From contig BDDD01002235.1 in assembly GCA_001972305.1 (NCBI GenBank), positions 124,001 to 188,000 on the forward strand: 64,000 nt of DNA. Reading direction: 5' to 3'. Below the pieces are notes generated by a model. It was not told the DNA's origin. It saw only the letters and a list, made by a program, of their open reading frames with translations, and did no database searches. A program made the translations under genes and the position numbers. Shown here in pieces: positions 1-12,051 of the stretch. Every line of letters begins with the position of its first letter. The stretch's first letter is position 1. The stretch comes from Cephalotus follicularis (Eukaryota; Streptophyta; Magnoliopsida; Oxalidales; Cephalotaceae).

Positions 1-10
1 TAAGGAACTA

Positions 11-602
11 ATGACTACAATCAGTGAAATGTATCATTTTTCATTGAATGCTGATATAGGGTCTCTGTTGCAAGTACTCTTCAACATGAAGTATGATGGT
101 AATGGAGAAGTTAGGGACTATATTATACATATGGTGGATTGTCAGACCAAACTGAAGGCCCTTAAAGTTGATCTTCCTGATACTTGTATTGTGCACCAAG
201 CCTTGAATACTCTTCCTCCTGAATTCAGTATCATAAAGACCAACTACAACTCTCAAGATGAATCATGGTCTATCAATGATTTGATTTCTAGGGTTTAGGG
301 TTTAGGGTAAAAGCTGAAGAAGGAGAAAGGCCAAGTCGCCTTATATGTTGCTGGTTTGAATTCTCATAAAGGTAAGAAGCCCAAAACTTATAATAATAAA
401 GTTGCTCATGGAACCACTAAAGAACCTGGTCCATATAACAATATGTGTCCAAATAAGATTTCTTTTAAGAGAAAGGGTGATCATTACTTCTTTTGCAAGA
501 AGAAAGGTCACATAAAGAATGATTGTCTGAAGTACAAAACTTGGTTGGCCAAACGTGAGAATAAAGGTAATGATTCTTTGGCTTTTGTTTGTGAATCCAA
601 TC
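11..602 (+). pseudogene. gag: copia gag (UBN2-type capsid and zinc knuckle), broken
   Basis: The first 95 codons match the C-terminal half of a plant copia gag of UBN2 type, ending in the usual SWSINDLIS box. A run of TTTAGGG units at 289-307 then adds stops and breaks the frame. The frame resumes by about 356 with a lysine-rich stretch and a knuckle reading YFFCKKKGHIKNDC near residues 43-57 of that segment. In the CX2CX4HX4C knuckle the first cysteine is a tyrosine, so zinc binding is probably lost. In an intact element this protein would form the virus-like particle and bind RNA. It runs into protease without a break. Confidence 0.8.
289..307 (+). repeat. Telomere-like TTTAGGG units inside gag
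   Basis: The bases read TAGGGTTTAGGGTTTAGGG, about 2.7 units of the plant telomere repeat. They interrupt gag between the SWSINDLIS box and the lysine-rich segment, and the TAG at 296-298 lies inside the run. Confidence 0.8.
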
Positions 603-3600
603 TATTTGAGGCCCCATCTAGTTCATGGTGGTTGGATAGCGGTGCAACTAACCATGTTGCTTTTACCATACAGGGGTTCATAAATCGGAGGAAGCCAAAT
701 AAGGATGAGTCAAAACTCACAGTTGGAAATAATGAAAATGCAGACGTAGAGTTCGTGGGAGATGTCAATTTAGTTTTGGATTCTGGTTTTAAATTGATGT
801 TAAGAAATTCTCTTTATGTACCGTCCTTTAGACGGAATTCAATTTTTGTTTCTTTGTTAGATAATTTTGGCTTTGAATTTGAAATAAAGAACTCTACGAT
901 TAATCTCTTTTTCTATTCAAATATGGTTGGTCATTGCACATTGTCTCGTGGACTACATAGAGTGTGTTTGACTCCCAATGATATCTATGCCTGTTATAAT
1001 GTTAATAACATTGTATCTAAAAGACCCTTACCTAATGAACAATCTTTCATGTTATAGCATAAAAGGCTTGGCCATATCTCTAGGAAAATAGTCTAAAGGC
1101 TGATAAAGTATGAAATCCTACGTAATCTTGATTTCGGTGACCTAGAGACATGTATAGACTGTTGTAGGGGCAAAATGACCAAGATAAAGAAAAAAACGGC
1201 AGTCTGTAGTACTGATGTACTAGAAGTGATTCATATGAACATCAGCCACATTATATAGAAATTTTTATTTCATTACATTCATTGATGACTATTCTTGATA
1301 TGGGTATCTATTCTTAATTAAGGAAAAGTCTCAAGCTCTTGAGAAATTCAAGATCTTTTAGACTGCAGTTGAGAAACAGTTGGGAAAATTCATCAAGGTG
1401 GTTAGATCTGACAAGGGTGGTGAGTATTATGGCAGACATGGCATTGCTAGACAACTTAAGGGCCCATTTGCCAAATATTTGGAGAATTGTGAGATAGCTG
1501 CTCAGTTTACTATGCCTGGAAGTCTTGAGCAAAATGGAGTCACCAAAAGGCGTAACCGCACTCTTATGGAGATGATAAGAAGTATGATTAGTAGGACGAA
1601 CTTACATGAGATTCTTTGGGGTGAAGCCTTGAAAACATCTATTTATATTCTAAACAGAGTTCCAAGTAAAGCTGTTGCACTTACTCCTTTCGAGTTATGG
1701 AATGGACGTAAACCTAGTCTAAATCATCTTAAAGTTTGGGGTTGTCCAACAGAGGTGAAATTATATACTCCAAATTTAAATAATTTGGATTCCAGATCTA
1801 CTCGTTGCTTCTTTGTTGGTTACCCAGATCATTCGAATGGATACCGTTTCTATAACCCATACGGATGTACTAGAATTGTGGAGTCACAGACATCAAAGTA
1901 CTGTATCTTTTTCTTTACCCACCAAGATGAATGTTGAGCATATTACACATACAGTTGCAGCTGTTGAAGTTCAGACTCCTGTTATTAATGTTGTTCAGGA
2001 GCCCATTGTTGATACTACTTCTGTGGATATTCCTCAGACACAGGATGTTGTAGCAGAAGTTGCAGTCAGGAGATCGACTCGTGAGAGGAGATCAGCGATA
2101 CCACCTTGCTATGAGATTTACCTGGGAGAAAGTGATTACGATATCGGTTACGGTATTGACCCATTGACTTATTTGGATGCTGTTTCTAGTACTCAATCAG
2201 ATTTGTGGATGGATGCGATGAGAGATGAAATACAGTCAATGAGACATAATGGCTTTTGGGAAGTTGTTGAATTGCCTGAAGGCTGCAAACCCATTGGCTG
2301 CAAATGTGTTTATAAGACTAAAAGGGATTCCGAAGAGAAGATTGAGAGGTTTAAAGCCAAACTAGTAGCAAAAGGATTTACATAGAGAGAGGGAATAGAC
2401 TATAATGGAACTTTCTCTCCAGTCTCTTCGAAGGACTCTCTCAAGGTAATCATGGCATTAGTAGCTCATTTTTATTTGGAGTTACACCATATGGATGTAA
2501 AAATCACATTCCTAAACGATAACATTGATGAGGAGGTCTATGTGGTGCAGTCTAAAGGTTTTGCAGTTGATGGTAATGATAATCTTGTTTGTAGACTCAA
2601 GAAGTCTATATATGGTCTCAAAAAAGCTTCCAGACAATGGTACTTCAGATTTGATGATGTTGTGACTTCTTTCGATTTTAAAGAAAATTCGGTGGATCAG
2701 TGTATATATCACAAGGTCAGTGGGAGTAAATTCATCATTCTTGTGCTCTACGTTGATGATATCTTATTAGCAAGCAATGATTTAGGCATGTTACATATGA
2801 CCAAGCAGATGTTGTCTAGTGAATTTGACATGAAGGACCTTGGTGATGCTTCTTTTGTCCTTGGCATTCAGATCATAGAGATCATTCTCACTATCTGTTG
2901 AGTCTATCTCAAAGGGTTTATATTGATCGCGTTTTGGAAAGATTCAGCATGCTTGATTGGAAACCGGGAAATGTTCATGTTCTCAAAGGTGATAAGCTGA
3001 ACCTGTTACAGTATCCTAAGAATGATGTTGAAAGGGAAGCCATGAAGAAAGTGCCTTATGCTAGTGCAGTTGGGAGCATCATGTATGCTCAAGTATGTAC
3101 TAGGTCGGATATTGCTTTTGCAGTAGGACTTGTTGACATATATCTGTCTAATCCTGGTCATAATCATTGGGTGGCTGCCAAGAAAGTTTTAAGATACTTG
3201 AAAGGGACAAGAGATTTTATGCTTACTTATAGGCGAGTTAAAGATCTATAGTTAGTGGGTTTTTCAGATTCTGACTTTGCTGGTTGTCAGGGTGACGGGA
3301 AGTCTACATCAGGTTATGTTTTTATGATGGCAGATAGGGCAGTATCTTGGCAAAATGCAAACAGACATTGATTGCTTCTTCGACCATGCAGGCAGAGTTT
3401 GTTGCATGCTATGGAGCATCTACGCAAGGAGTTTGGTTCAAGAATTTTATAAGGACATTCAATGTTGTTGATTTTGTGTCTAGGCCTATACGGTTGTACT
3501 ATGAAAACAACTCTGATGTGTTGTTTATTAATAATAATAAATGTATCACAAGGTCTAAACACATAGAGATAAAGTACTAAACCATCAAAGAAAATGTTAA

Positions 3601-3690
3601 GAATGGTGACGTTACGGTAGAGCATATTAGTACATATGATATAGTTGATGATCCCTTAACTAAAGGCCTTAGTCCTTGTGTTTTTTAGAG
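603..3690 (+). pseudogene. pol: copia pol: protease, integrase, reverse transcriptase, RNase H (broken)
   Basis: Protease shows WWLDSGATNHV near 630. The pre-integrase LWH motif reads L-stop-H: TAG at 1055-1057, consistent with TGG to TAG. The integrase core keeps both aspartates (FIDDYS near 1280, VRSDKGGEY near 1405). The catalytic glutamate of the usual GVAERRN motif is lysine (AAA, 1545-1547). RT runs from about 2250 with FWEVVELP, a stop at 2383-2385, the MDVK..FLND box, SIYGLKKA and YVDD near 2750. A frameshift near 2900 leads into a tether region (YIDRVLERFSM), followed by an RNase H with GFSDSDFAGC and KHIEIKY. At least eight stops or shifts are visible. In a live element this polyprotein would cleave, copy and integrate the element. 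Confidence 0.88.
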
Positions 3691-3737
3691 ACATGTTGCT
3701 AGCATGGGCTTGGTTGCATCATGGGATGCATTTGTTT

Positions 3738-3745
3738 AGTGGGAG
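3738..3745 (+). promoter_or_regulatory. Polypurine tract of the copia element
   Basis: AGTGGGAG lies just after the RNase H C-terminus, where copia elements carry the primer for plus-strand DNA. The expected TG of the LTR does not follow directly, so the LTR start is uncertain. Confidence 0.55.
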
Positions 3746-4262
3746 TCAATCATTTATTTTGCTCTATTTTTGTTTTCATCTGTACTATTTTATCTCTTGA
3801 TACAATATCGGATTATATTGACTATATCTTTTGCAATCAATTAAGTTGAATAAATTTCGTTTTATTAAGACTACTTTGTTAAACACATTGGTGTTTTAAA
3901 TGTTGATATGTCATATATATAATTGTTTAAAGTCTTGAGATGTGTGTCTGTAACGCCCCAAAACCCCAAGAGTCAACCCTCAAGGTTTGACGCGCTACGA
4001 ACAGTACCATTCATTTATAACAACTCAGTAGAAATTTAAAACAATTAAACAATATAATAATACATGAGAAACAGTCCAATAAAATATCACTTGTGTGGAT
4101 AAAGCCCAATGTATACTATTTGTAAAAGCTATGCCACAAGCCGGCGGGTCATAAAACAAAAATACAATATCCTTATGCTTCTGGGTCGTCGAACTACAAT
4201 AAGAGGGAGGAGACTCACCCGGGGCTTCAGTCATCAGCTTGCTACGAAGCTCCACCTGTACT

Positions 4263-4292
4263 TGACCCATTACATTACAATGCAATGGGTCA
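4263..4292 (-). promoter_or_regulatory. Conserved LTR hairpin, copy 1
   Basis: TGACCCATT and AATGGGTCA form a perfect 9-bp stem around a 12-base loop. The stem lies about 330 bp from the LTR 3' end. Similar stems sit at the same relative place at 12028, 55356 and 60201. Confidence 0.75.
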
Positions 4293-5189
4293 GCGACCAC
4301 TGAATGTGTAGGAACTACCACCATGAATTTATGAAATGCAGATGCAGCAAGCGTATGCAATGCAAATGAGAGATGCAATCACAGTACAATCCATACAGTC
4401 CATTCAGTACAATCATTCATTCCATAACAATCCTTAACAGTCATTAACAATCATTAACAGTCATTAACGGTCACTAACAGTCCTTATAAATCCTTCCTCG
4501 GTATCGCCTAGTTAAGGAGGAGTGGTAACGCACTCCAGACGTTAGAGGCAGAGGAGTAGGGACAGGAATAAACATTACATTTTTAGGCAGACCGGTCCCT
4601 CGGGTCCTCAGCTTTAGGAAGAGCAACATACGCGCTCTAGGCGTTATAGGCAGAGGAGAGGAACATAGACATTCACTATTACACTATACACTAACAGTCA
4701 TTCAGTCAGCGCGGCTCAACTCGGTCAGTGATCCGTTGGCTCATCTCAGTTGGTGATCCAGCGGCTCATCTCAGTCGGTGATCCACTTGGCTATCTCGGT
4801 GACCCATCTGGTTCAGCTCAATTTGGTGACCCATTAGGTCATCTTAGAAATAGCCTTACTGTCTCATCTCGGTGGTGATCCCCGTAGGGCTCATCTCGGT
4901 GGTGATCCAGTACATTACATTACACTACGTTCTATGAGGTCTGCCTTTTATCACTTAATTACACTACATTTATACTATTCTACACTACACTTATCACTTA
5001 TATACACAGTGTTTATCATTTATTCATTAATAAAACTCCTTCACTATAGCCATCATTTCCATCACTGACATATCACTTTTATATAATAATACATTACACT
5101 ATATTCTTCTTCTTTTACTAACATGACAGAGTGGCCATTCATCATTCACTCTGGTGCCAAAACACGTTATAAGGCATGCATGGATGCAT

Positions 5190-6470
5190 AGGACACTATA
5201 CATGCTTGGGACACATGCATTAAGTGAGCGTGGGGCTTTGCCAAGGGAGAGCTTGGCGCAACGCTGCATGCTCGGCATGGCATTGCATGGACGCCATACA
5301 GTGGCGCGTCCTCGGATGGGTGTCCTCAGACGCATGACATTCTTGGACGTCATCTGGGCAAGCTCGGATGCCGTGGCAGTGGAGAGCTCAATCATCATGG
5401 CGCCATATGCATGGATACAGGCTCTAGGAGAGCTTGGCACTACTCACACATGATGTGGAGAGCTCGGTGTTCATTGTATGTTCCATGGACGCATTGGTAA
5501 TGGCTCCTCGGCATGTACAACACATGGTGGCTATGACGCACCACCTTGCATGCTCAGGATGCTCACAGGATAGTGCTCAGCACCATCACCGTGGAGAGCT
5601 CTTCACCTCGGGTGCATGGAAGAGGAGGGGCGTGATTGGCGCACCTCGGACACATGGCAGAGGAGAGAACTGGCGTTTGGAACCTCGGGCGTTTTGGCAG
5701 AGGACGATGCATACTTGAGGCGCATAGCGTTGCTCCCTCAGATGCATGGCAGAGGACCCCTTGGTGCATGCATGGAAGTTATGGCGCATCCCCGGACGCC
5801 TAGCAGAGGACGACGCATGGCACCTCGGTCGTCTTGGATGCACGACGCATGGCGCTGGTGCGTCCTCGGCATGTGTCCTTGGCAATGGTACCTCGACACA
5901 TGGCAGTGGAGGGCCAAGGTTGGCAATGGCACCTCTGGCGTCTTAGATTGGCAGTGCATGCATGAAGACTATGGTACACCCCACTGTTGTCCCCGGATGT
6001 GTGTCCTCGGAGCATGCACATCCTCAGAGCATGGACAATAAGACGCGTCCTCAGCAAATGCATGGCAAAGCACATGCTCGGCGCACATGGATTCTCGGAT
6101 GCGTACCATTTGCACTAAAGCGTCTTCTCTTCTTGGACGCATGGGGAACTCAGCACCTGGAGAGCTCGAATGCATGGGGAGCTTGGCTAAAATGGTGGCG
6201 TGCATAAAGCACAGCACGACATCCTCGGCGCATGCATGCTCAGACACATGTATGACGCCTAAGAAAGGTGTTGGGAGGCACCTCAGCACCTCAAGAGCAT
6301 GGAAAGCTCAGGCGTAAGAGCACTAGGATCCCATCTCGGCACCTCGGTTACGAAACAGTGTGCGTGGAGACACTGAGTGGATGCACGCATAGTAACGTAT
6401 GGCATGTTCAGTGTATGGGATGTTGGGACACACTCCCTGGACGCACACATGCTAGGCACAAGCCGTCATA
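5190..6470. repeat. GC-rich degenerate repeat block inside the solo LTR
   Basis: Short variants of CTCGG, GCATGG, GGACGCAT and GGCAGAGGAC recur irregularly for about 1.3 kb. Many overlapping open frames on both strands come from this composition; none looks like a protein family. No fixed period is visible. Confidence 0.7.
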
Positions 6471-8085
6471 ATACAATATATATTTACTTCAACACCCATC
6501 AATTGCAAATGGCCACTGGACAGTTCTTAGTCATTCTACTTATATCACTCTCCTAGTTCTAACCATAGAAATAACATTTCCACAACAATACACATAGACA
6601 ATAAAAGCACTGAGTAGGAAGTAGATCCTACCTGGAAGTCACTGGAATTGATTATGCTTCCTTTGCTCTGCTCCACTGTCACGATTTCTCTTTGCTTCCA
6701 GGATGCTTCTTTCTTTTGTCTTTCAAAGGCTGAGAGTGAGGGATTTAAAAGGAAGAGGAGAAAGGGAGACAAAAACTTTCCAGATTGCTCCCTCTCTTTG
6801 TCTCTTTCTCTCCATTTCTCCGACAGTCCGTCCCCACTCCCAGTCTTTCTCTTTTATAGTCACTAATAGAATTATCTAGAATTCCCTAGAGAAAACACCA
6901 CTATTTCCTTGTCGGGGCAACATTTCTTTCTTTCCCCTTGGGCCAATTCGGCCCAAGGCTCCTTCTTCTTATTCCATTCCATATCAGCCCAATTATCCCT
7001 TCTTCATTTCATTATAATTTGGCCCAAAGCCATAAGGTCCAATTCCATACCCAAAGTCATTTCTTCCTAAATTCCAGCCCAAATAACAACACATTTTTAA
7101 ACCCAATAAATATTCCAAGTCTAATTCTCCTTTAAACAGTTCGGCCCAACATTCGGTACAGTTCAATAGCCAGTCTTTTATATACAAAATTTTGGGTATT
7201 ACAGTGTCAATCTTGAGTAAAGGTTGGGGCATTCAGTTATTGGTCTTAAAGATATGTCTTGTGACACACAAAGATTTTCACGTGAAATAAGGTTAAAGAC
7301 ATACAGGTTCATTGGAACCATATAGTTTTTCTCTAGTGTGCATGTGCCACTTAATGAGAGAAAATTGGTGACCGATGAAGGATAGCACAAGAGGATCTTG
7401 TGGGTATTATCTAATCGCCACACTACCATATTAAATCCATTTTAGTAGTGCTAAAAACTATTGTGACTATGAAAGGTCCTGTGTCACTTAAAAAGATGCA
7501 ATTATCACCATGATTCAGAGTTTGAGGTTCTGTGGGACAGGATTGACTATCGGAATAGTCTCTAGACCAATATTTTTTATACGCGTAAAACTCTAAAACT
7601 TAGTTGGCTTGTATAATTGTTTTTTAATAAAATAAATATATTTATTTTAAAATTATGTAACAATTAATATAGTCCAAGTGGGATAATGTAATAATATTTT
7701 CTATGTGTGCTTCTATTAGTTGGGTATTTTTATTAAATAAAATCAGGCTGACTATTGGTCTAATAAAGTGAGACATACATATTCTAAATAGTCGTATATG
7801 AACTGGCTAGTGTAGGCTGTAGTAAACTAATTGGTTTTTGATGAGATGGCCCATTAGGTTACTAATAAGGACTATATAAAATATTAGGTCTCCTCTCTTA
7901 ATCCTAACGATATAACAAATAAGGACATACACATACAGTAGTGTAAAAGTTAGACGACTGATCTTCTCTGTGTATTACGGTGTCTCATCGAACCAGTGTT
8001 CTATGGAATTAAGATAGTTGTACCTTACCTAATTAGGATCTTTATTGATTTCCGCTGCTTACTATGGATTCTAAACAATGTACGA

Positions 8086-8689
8086 TTTATATCATTATTA
8101 TTTAGATATTTCTCTTCTATCTAAACTATTCTAAAGATTGATAAATTAATCAGATATACAATTTTATTTTACACATAAGTTATTTGTATCTTTATTTATC
8201 AAGAAAAGTATGGATGACTTTGTGCTATTGTTTGATTATGTTAATAGCAAAGTGACGGCGGCATGCTTTGATCATTTGTACATGTATACCCACAGCGTGC
8301 TATCTTGCACAGTCCAATACCCATAATCCTTTATTACTTCAGAGATGTGGTTACACAATCTGTTAAGGTTTCAAACAAATCACCACCTTAATAAAATGTA
8401 GATGATCCAAGACATATTTGGCCTAGGTATTTTTATGGCAAAGAGTGGGAGGGTGTTAGGTCCTCTGTTTATTTATCTTAATAATCTTTATATTATTTAG
8501 TGAGTATTTGTTTTCCCTTCTTTGATTTATTATGCTACAAAGATGCTCCGTTCTTTGTCTAATATTATCAAAGCCAAACTTTATGATTTAGCTCACATGT
8601 AACCCAATATACTGATAATTTCTTTAAGCATTATATTATCATAGGCTATGTGCTAAATATCGTCAATTTAGCTGGTTTCTAATTCTAAG
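8086..8689. other. No gene seen; AT-rich flank
   Basis: AT-rich sequence without a convincing open frame. A purine-rich GAGTGGGAGG directly before TGTTAGGTCC (near 8446-8462) resembles a copia polypurine tract and LTR start, but no matching LTR was found. Confidence 0.5.
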
Positions 8690-8997
8690 CATTGTTAGTT
8701 GGTTGCTAGGGCATATTGGTATTGGTTGGGATGCTGAAACCAACATTGTTACCGCAATTGAGGAAACTTGACAAAATATTTTTCGGGTAAATTTATCAAC
8801 TTTTATTTCCCAGCGTGTTACGTAAATTGTATTCACCACACATAGATGTTAGATAATTTTATTTCTTTTTTTAATAGGTGAAGAAAGAAGCTAAAGAATT
8901 TTCAAAGAAAGGATGTGAACACTACAAAATTCAGGGCATTATTTTCAACAAATCTACTGCCACAGGAATTCTGCAGGAATTCTGCATTATGCCTGTA
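8690..8997 (+). pseudogene. MYB/SANT-like (LIMYB/At2g29880-type) gene fragment with one intron
   Basis: The first piece reads GIGWDAETNIVTAIEET-stop-QNIF and ends at a GT donor at 8787. The second starts after TTTTTTAATAG at 8878 and reads VKKEAKEFSKKGCEHYKIQG followed by IIFNKSTATG. This matches the end of the plant Myb/SANT-like domain found in L10-interacting MYB proteins and related transposase-derived genes, including the closing I-F-x-K-x-x-A-T-G box. The tryptophan usual before the intron is a TGA stop. No N-terminal half or downstream region was found, so it is a truncated pseudogene. The retained intron suggests a DNA-level fragment, not a processed copy. Confidence 0.6.
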
Positions 8998-9301
8998 CGT
9001 AAGATTCACCTAATACTGATGAAGAGAATAACCTTGAGAAAGAGTATCTAAATTAGAAATGACAATTTTCTTCGTCTCTGCATTCTCCGTTCCGTCCCAT
9101 TTGAAACGGGATAGGGATTTCTCATTAGAAGTGGGGTCTGGAGTGGGAATGGGGACAAAAATTTATCCCGTTTACAGAGACGGAGGCAAAGTTTATCTTC
9201 TTTCTAGTTGACTATATATATTGCCAGTTGCTCAATAGTTTGATAATTTAATTTTTGATGTATTCTCCCTTATTAATGGGGCTTATAATTTAATTTTTGT
9301 A

Positions 9302-9615
9302 AGGGTGTTACTTATACTCTGCCCAGTAGTTTCAATGCTAAGCCTAGGCATTTAAATCCTGACCACTTTTTTGCATCTTCCTCTATTAATGGGAAACATA
9401 GTGTACATAGGGGTATGATCTTTGTTATGTCCCATAGTTTCTTTTGTAAGCTCAGGTATTTAAGTCTTAACTTTTATTTTGTTACGTCCCCCAATAGTGG
9501 AGCCTATTATTTTGTAGAGGGTAATAACAATGCACTGTTCCACCTTCCCCTTTTTTCGATCCAGGTTTTTAAGTCCTGGTCGTTTTTATTTATAAAATTT
9601 TCTCAAGTGTCGCCT
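9302..9615 (+). repeat. Three degenerate tandem units of about 105-115 bp
   Basis: Three successive segments share the layout GTCCCA/GCCCAG, then AGCCTAGGCATTTAAATCCTGA or variants (CTCAGGTATTTAAGTCTTAA, CCAGGTTTTTAAGTCCTGG). The match is imperfect. No coding potential is evident. Confidence 0.5.
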
Positions 9616-10789
9616 CAATTCCAAAAAAACAAAAAGATAAATGATATTGCTTGTAAAAAAAAATTGAGAACTCCGTGAGAAACAACAATTTCTTCGAATT
9701 ATGCTTAAAATTTTTTACTGAACATATCAATATTGTAAGAGCCCCATATATTATAAAGAATTATTATTGGGCTTTGTAATTATTTTCCTTCTTATTGGAC
9801 TGGGCTCGAATTTTATGAAGTATTTATTTGGGCCTTAATGGAATATAATTTGTGATTTTGGGCTAAAGAGATTGTGTTACTCTCCTTGGGCTGAATTTAA
9901 TGTGGTAAATAGATTTTTGGGCTTTAATGTAGAAAGTGTAAATTGGGCCCAATGGGGGGAGGATGGCCCAAGCCTTGGCATGGCCCTGACCCGTAAGAAT
10001 TGCCTACACACTTCTGGAATTTTCAGCTGCTGAGTATAAAAAGGAAAAAAGACCCAAGAGACATGCTTTGGCCATTTCTTGCACACTTTATTCCAGAGAA
10101 ATCAGGAGAATGAAAGAGTGGGAGGTAGAAGACAAGAGATGTGCTATTAAGGGAAGCCTAATGTCCCCTGCACTTTCTCTTATATATAAACCCATTCCCT
10201 AGGAGAAAGGATGGTGCAAGGAAAGAGAAATTGGACAAGCTAAAGGTAGCAGACCCAACTCCGAGGAAGTCCAGAAATTAGGAGGAGGAAGCGAACTCCG
10301 TTTTTAACCTTTACCCCAGGTAGGTTGCTCCATATCCGAGTGCCTACCAGCTTGTGTGCTTGTATGTCTACTATGTGTGTTTTATTATTTGTTTGTGCCT
10401 GGTCGGTTGTTACTGCATGATGCCTTATTGTATTTGTGTGCAATTGCTGTTGTTTGTTAGTATTAGAAATTGTATAATCGTTCCTTGGACAAGATTGAGA
10501 CACGTACGCACTCTCTGCCTTGGTAAGTGACGTAAAGCATCATTGTGGCGCGTCTCTGGCTTGCATCCCTATGCACACAAACAGTGCGTTTCGCACGAGG
10601 ACGCCATAGGTAGAGATGTCGTGGTGGAGTTGAGCTCCTCTAGCCATGCGCCCATGCATGGCGAGACGCCCGAGCTCCTCGCCGGCAGTTGCCGAGCTCC
10701 CATCGTCACCGGCTTACACGGTACATGCGTCCAAAGCATGCAGCACACAATGCCGAGCTCCACTGCTACTACCGAGCATGGCGTGCTAC

Positions 10790-11800
10790 TGAGCAGTCAA
10801 GTGCCGAGGAAGATGATGCCCGAGGTGACATGCGCCCGAGGAAGATGAAGCCAAGGTGACATGCGCACGAGGAAGATGACGCCCGACATGACTTACGCCT
10901 GAGGAGCCACGCTCGTGGTGCCATACGCCAGGGGAGTTAGGCGCCTGAGATGCCGTGCCCCAGGTGATGACGCCAGAGGTGATATGCCAGAGGAACCGGA
11001 GCCATGATAAGGTGCCATGGTTGAACGCCAGGGGAGTTACTCGCCTGGGGTGCCAACGCTAGGGGAGTCTTGCGCCCAGCATCCATGCTGCCCGAGCACG
11101 GCATACAACGGAGCCGAGATCTCCTCTACCTTCGCCTGAGCTAGTGACGGCGCTGAGCTCTTCCCTGGCCACGAGCCGAGTATGCACCCATTGTGGGCAT
11201 TGTCCCCTAGCATGAACCGAATATGCGCACCAGGTGTGCGTTGTCCCCTGGCATGACCTCCCTGCATGCGTTTACAAAGAAGGAAATAGGATAAGTTATG
11301 CATGCGTTATTCCCTGGAGATATGTCCCCTGCATGCGCCCACAAAGAATAAGGAAATTGTTTATGTATGTGCATGCGTCCCAGGGCAAGTATCTAAGTGA
11401 TGAATATGGCTATGCATGCGCCATGCAAGTAAATTGGACGTGGGCTTTGTGCATGGGAAGGCTACATGCACTCTTTTATGCCCTGATCAGGCTACACGTA
11501 TGAAATATGAATGTTAAGGAAATGAATATGATAAATGGATGGACATAGTAAAGGAAACATAAATGATGTCCCAGGCAGGTGAGCCCAACTAGGGAGAATT
11601 ACGCCGAGCAGGTGAACCCAAAGAGTGAATACCACGAGGCAGATGATACTCGGGCGAATCCACCTAATGGTGAACCTAAAGGTAAATTCCGCCAGAGATG
11701 GTGATCCAAAGGGTGAACCGCCAGAGCAGGTGAGCAAATGGAGAATTACGATAGACAGGAGAACCTGGAGGAGAACTCCGTGGGCAGGTAAGCCTAAAAG
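10790..11800 (+). repeat. Degenerate tandem arrays inside the solo LTR
   Basis: From about 10796 to 10905 a unit near 32 bp built on GCCCGAGGAAGATGA repeats at least three times. From about 11560 to 11800 a different, looser unit near 37 bp built on GAGCAGGTGAACCCAAAG repeats about six times. Both are GC-richer than the flanks. Confidence 0.6.
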
Positions 11801-12027
11801 TGAACCTTACATACTGACCAGACCGTAGGATGACCGGACTAGACTCCTCTGTAAGGTGATTGATATGTATAACTTGAGTAGAGTAGTCCGAGGACAAAGG
11901 ATGATGACTGTTATATTATGGATTATGGTATGCATACATTATAGTTTCTCATCTGCTTTGTATTGGTTGTTTCCTCTGGTATGTGCCCGTATACGTGGTA
12001 ACCTACCTACACAACCTCCAGTGTTGC

Positions 12028-12051
12028 TGACCCATTCCTTTGAATGGGCCA
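12028..12051 (+). promoter_or_regulatory. Conserved LTR hairpin, copy 2
   Basis: TGACCCATT and AATGGGCCA pair around a 6-base loop, with one G-C to C mismatch in the lower stem. The position is about 325 bp before the LTR end. Confidence 0.7.

Larger units (their letters stand above)
3949..7203 (-). mobile_element. Giant Ty3/gypsy-type solo LTR (3255 bp) with GTGTC target duplication
   Basis: The segment begins TGTAACGCCCC and ends GGGTATTACA, so both ends share the inverted pair TGTAA/TTACA. It is flanked by the identical 5-bp repeat GTGTC (3944-3948 and 7204-7208). No coding domain lies inside, so this is a solo LTR left by recombination between two LTRs. Reverse orientation is inferred from three signs: read on the minus strand the ends match plant chromovirus LTRs (TGTAATACCC...GGGGCGTTACA), a TATA-like CTATAAAAG lies near 6855, and the conserved hairpin falls 330 bp from the 3' end, as in its relatives. 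The inside is GC-rich and repetitive at 5190-6470. Confidence 0.9.
1..8085 (+). mobile_element. Degenerate Ty1/copia retrotransposon, 5' part outside window
   Basis: Gag, protease, integrase, reverse transcriptase and RNase H of a Ty1/copia polyprotein follow in that order on the plus strand, the copia order with integrase before RT. The window starts inside gag, so the 5' LTR and gag start are missing. A purine-rich tract at 3738-3745 and LTR-like sequence follow. That LTR is interrupted by a separate solo LTR at 3949-7203. The outer limit near 8085 is an estimate, placed after the TATA-like box at 7871-7882 and a copia-like U5 end. Stops and frameshifts occur throughout, so the copy is dead. 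Confidence 0.85.
3746..8085 (+). repeat. 3' LTR region of the copia element, split by a solo LTR
   Basis: The flanks 3746-3948 and 7204-8085 together make about 1.1 kb of AT-rich, non-coding sequence after the polypurine tract. A TATA-like ACTATATAAAAT sits at 7871-7882, and a leader-like stretch follows it. Neither LTR end is certain because the partner LTR is outside the window. Confidence 0.5.

Noticed and set aside
5099..6471. Many overlapping open frames of 60-140 codons on both strands
   Set aside because: They follow the GC-rich short repeats of a solo LTR, overlap in several frames at once and show no protein-family motif.
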